DNA of 64,000 bases from Blastococcus sp. VKM Ac-2987 (GTDB lineage: Bacteria > Actinomycetota > Actinomycetes > Mycobacteriales > Geodermatophilaceae). Each line of letters opens with the position of its first letter. The stretch's first letter is position 1. Where the stretch lies: assembly GCF_026967805.1 (NCBI RefSeq), contig NZ_JAPVBG010000003.1:682001-746000 (forward strand), given 5' to 3'. A program made the translations under genes and the position numbers. Positions 62,618 to 64,000 of the stretch are shown here, piece by piece. Under the pieces are notes generated by a model. That model was not told the origin of the DNA, did no database searches, and saw only the letters and a program-made list of their open reading frames with translations.

Positions 62618-64000
62618 GGGCCGAGGCGGTGGTCGAATTGTGCGGTGAGGGCCGCACCGGCCGCCGCGGGGAGCCAGAACGTGAGCAGCCGGAAGAGCAG
62701 CACGCCGGCGCAGGCGCTCGCCAGCGGTGCACCGAGCGCCGTCAGCGCCAGCAGGAGCGCCACGTCGGCGGCCCCGGGGGCGGCCGTGACGGGCACCAGC
62801 GACCACAGCAGGTGCAGCGCGCCGTAGACCGTGGCCGTGGCCAGTAGCGCCACCTGGCCGCCCACGCTGTGCAGCGCCGCGGCCAGCACCGCCGCCTCGA
62901 GGAACACACCGGTCACCGTCCACGCCACCTGGGCGCCGCGTCGCCACACCGGCCCCTCGGTGCGCTGCCGGCGGGGGGCGAGCAGCTCGCGGAGGGCCCG
63001 GCCGACGTCCTCCCGGACCAGGGACGGCGCCCCCCTGCCGCGGGAACGGCGCAGGGCGAGCCACTGGCCCGTCAGCACGAGCGCCCAGGAACCCAGGCCC
63101 ACGAGGACGGCGGGGACGAGGGCCTCGGGAGTGCGCCAGCCGGTCAGCCGTCCCTCGACGAGCGCCAGCACCAGCGTCGTCCCGGCGACGACGACGGCGG
63201 CCACCGCGGCTCCGGCGGTGAACCGGGCCAGGGCCGCGACCGCGGCGTCGGGCAGGACGCCGGCACGCTCCAGGAAGCGGGCGGCCGCGCGCCGCCAGCC
63301 GTCGCCACCGTGCAGCAGGGTCGCGGCGTCGGCCACCATCCCGGCGCCGTACGTGCGGCCGAGAGCGATCCGGCGGTCCACGGTCAGCAGCGCGCCGGCG
63401 GCCATGGCGGCGCGGGCCAGGACGGCGAGGGCGAGCGCCGCGCCGAGCCACCGCCAGCCACCGCGCTCGACCGCCTCCGCCAGCGGGGCGGCCCCGGCGA
63501 GCAGCGGCACGCCCACCAGCGCGCCGATCGACCCCAGGACGACGGCGGCCCTCGCCGGCCGCCCCGGTGGCGGGAACTCCGGACGGTGCGGATCGGGCAG
63601 ACCCAGCTGCGCCCGCACCTCGCTGCGCAGCAGGTCGAGCAGGTCGGGCCGGGCGCGCAGCCGTCGGCGGGTGTCCGCCGAGAGGCTGAGGGGGGCGAGC
63701 GCCGGCAGGGCCGCCGCGACGTGCTCCGCTCCCAGCCGGGCCACGGCCGCGTCGACGACGACGCGGGGTTCGGCCATCAGCGCGAGGGAGGCCATGAGCT
63801 CGGCGACGTCACCGGCGAGGGAGTCGTCCGAGGCGCCGGTCAGTGCGTTGCCGAAGTCGACGATCCAGGGCCGGCCGTCCTGGTCCACCAGCACGCTGGC
63901 CGCGACGAGGTCGTTGTGGGCCACCCGTGCGTTGCGCAGCAGGCCGACCTGCTCCCAGACGCCGGCCAGCAGGTCTGCGGTGACGGCCGCGGGTGGCAGC
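62614..64000 (-). CDS. Kinase-like domain fused to flippase-like membrane protein (5' end outside window)
   Basis: Only the last 461 codons are present; the start lies beyond 64000. The visible N-terminal part is a kinase/APH-fold active site: ARVAHNDLVAASVLVDQDGRPWIVDFGNAL, with HND as catalytic loop and DFG as metal motif. About 130 further soluble residues follow. Then come about eight membrane helices of the UPF0104/LPG-synthase type, ending VPVTAAPGAADVALLLALTALGA and LLFRLLTFWLPAAAGAAL. The same fusion plan is known in actinobacterial membrane proteins of uncharacterised function. It may couple phosphorylation or nucleotide sensing to lipid transport. It is translationally coupled to the next flippase-like gene. 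Confidence 0.78.
   Translation of the reverse strand, partial: LPPAAVTADLLAGVWEQVGLLRNARVAHNDLVAASVLVDQDGRPWIVDFGNALTGASDDSLAGDVAELMASLALMAEPRVVVDAAVARLGAEHVAAALPALAPLSLSADTRRRLRARPDLLDLLRSEVRAQLGLPDPHRPEFPPPGRPARAAVVLGSIGALVGVPLLAGAAPLAEAVERGGWRWLGAALALAVLARAAMAAGALLTVDRRIALGRTYGAGMVADAATLLHGGDGWRRAAARFLERAGVLPDAAVAALARFTAGAAVAAVVVAGTTLVLALVEGRLTGWRTPEALVPAVLVGLGSWALVLTGQWLALRRSRGRGAPSLVREDVGRALRELLAPRRQRTEGPVWRRGAQVAWTVTGVFLEAAVLAAALHSVGGQVALLATATVYGALHLLWSLVPVTAAPGAADVALLLALTALGAPLASACAGVLLFRLLTFWLPAAAGAALTAQFDHRLGP

Overview
The window is about 64 kb of very GC-rich DNA with dense, often overlapping genes. GTG starts, 4-base GTGA/ATGA overlaps and third-position GC bias are frequent. Protein content points to a high-GC actinobacterium, and the mix resembles the Geodermatophilaceae (Blastococcus, Geodermatophilus, Modestobacter). 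That assignment is inference; there is no rRNA or other marker gene here to fix it.

Layout. 0.1-9.7 kb is a mixed housekeeping/accessory stretch: a patatin-like lipase next to a PlsC-type acyltransferase, a small cold-shock-like protein, a luciferase-like flavin oxidoreductase, a SNF2-type helicase, an HpcH/HpaI aldolase, an alditol-oxidase-like flavoenzyme, a 27-residue cationic micro-protein with its own terminator, and two small-domain proteins. 9.9-12.5 kb is a Tat-exported multicopper oxidase with a Thr/Ser/Ala-rich tail, translationally coupled to a membrane protein. 13.0-26.4 kb is a Wzx/Wzy-type exopolysaccharide locus: initiating sugar-phosphate transferase, two GT4 glycosyltransferases, flippase, polymerase, Wzz-like protein, UDP-glucuronate decarboxylase, a secreted beta-helix protein and three PAPS-type sulfotransferases. 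The product is probably a sulfated, pentose-containing polymer. 26.5-35.0 kb holds a secreted haem peroxidase, a GNAT protein, an esterase, an EthA-like Baeyer-Villiger monooxygenase divergent from an AraC regulator, a YihY membrane protein, a decayed DUF6544-type gene and an unrecognised membrane protein.

35.3-59.9 kb looks like a DosR/DevR dormancy (hypoxia/NO) island. It has a DosR-like response regulator and a DosS-like double-GAF kinase that keeps the haem-site and phospho-acceptor histidines. Around them are four tandem universal stress proteins, a CBS/BON protein, two flavodoxin-domain proteins, two Acg-type nitroreductases, two alcohol dehydrogenases, a PEP synthase, a GNAT/acyl-CoA-synthetase fusion, a DUF4389 protein, a CtpF-like P-type ATPase, and remnants of a second P-type ATPase and of a triacylglycerol synthase. 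Palindromes of the form GGGNC-N4-GNCCC, like the mycobacterial DosR box, lie upstream of most of these transcription units. Three promoters share the -10 string CCTAGCGT; a box lies 23-24 bases from it at two of them, and only a half-site at the third.

59.9-64.0 kb is a cell-envelope group on the minus strand: a polysaccharide deacetylase, a PAP2 phosphatase and two LPG-synthase-type flippase-like membrane proteins. The last carries an N-terminal kinase-like domain and runs off the window. No tRNA, rRNA, CRISPR array, insertion sequence, integrase or phage gene was seen.
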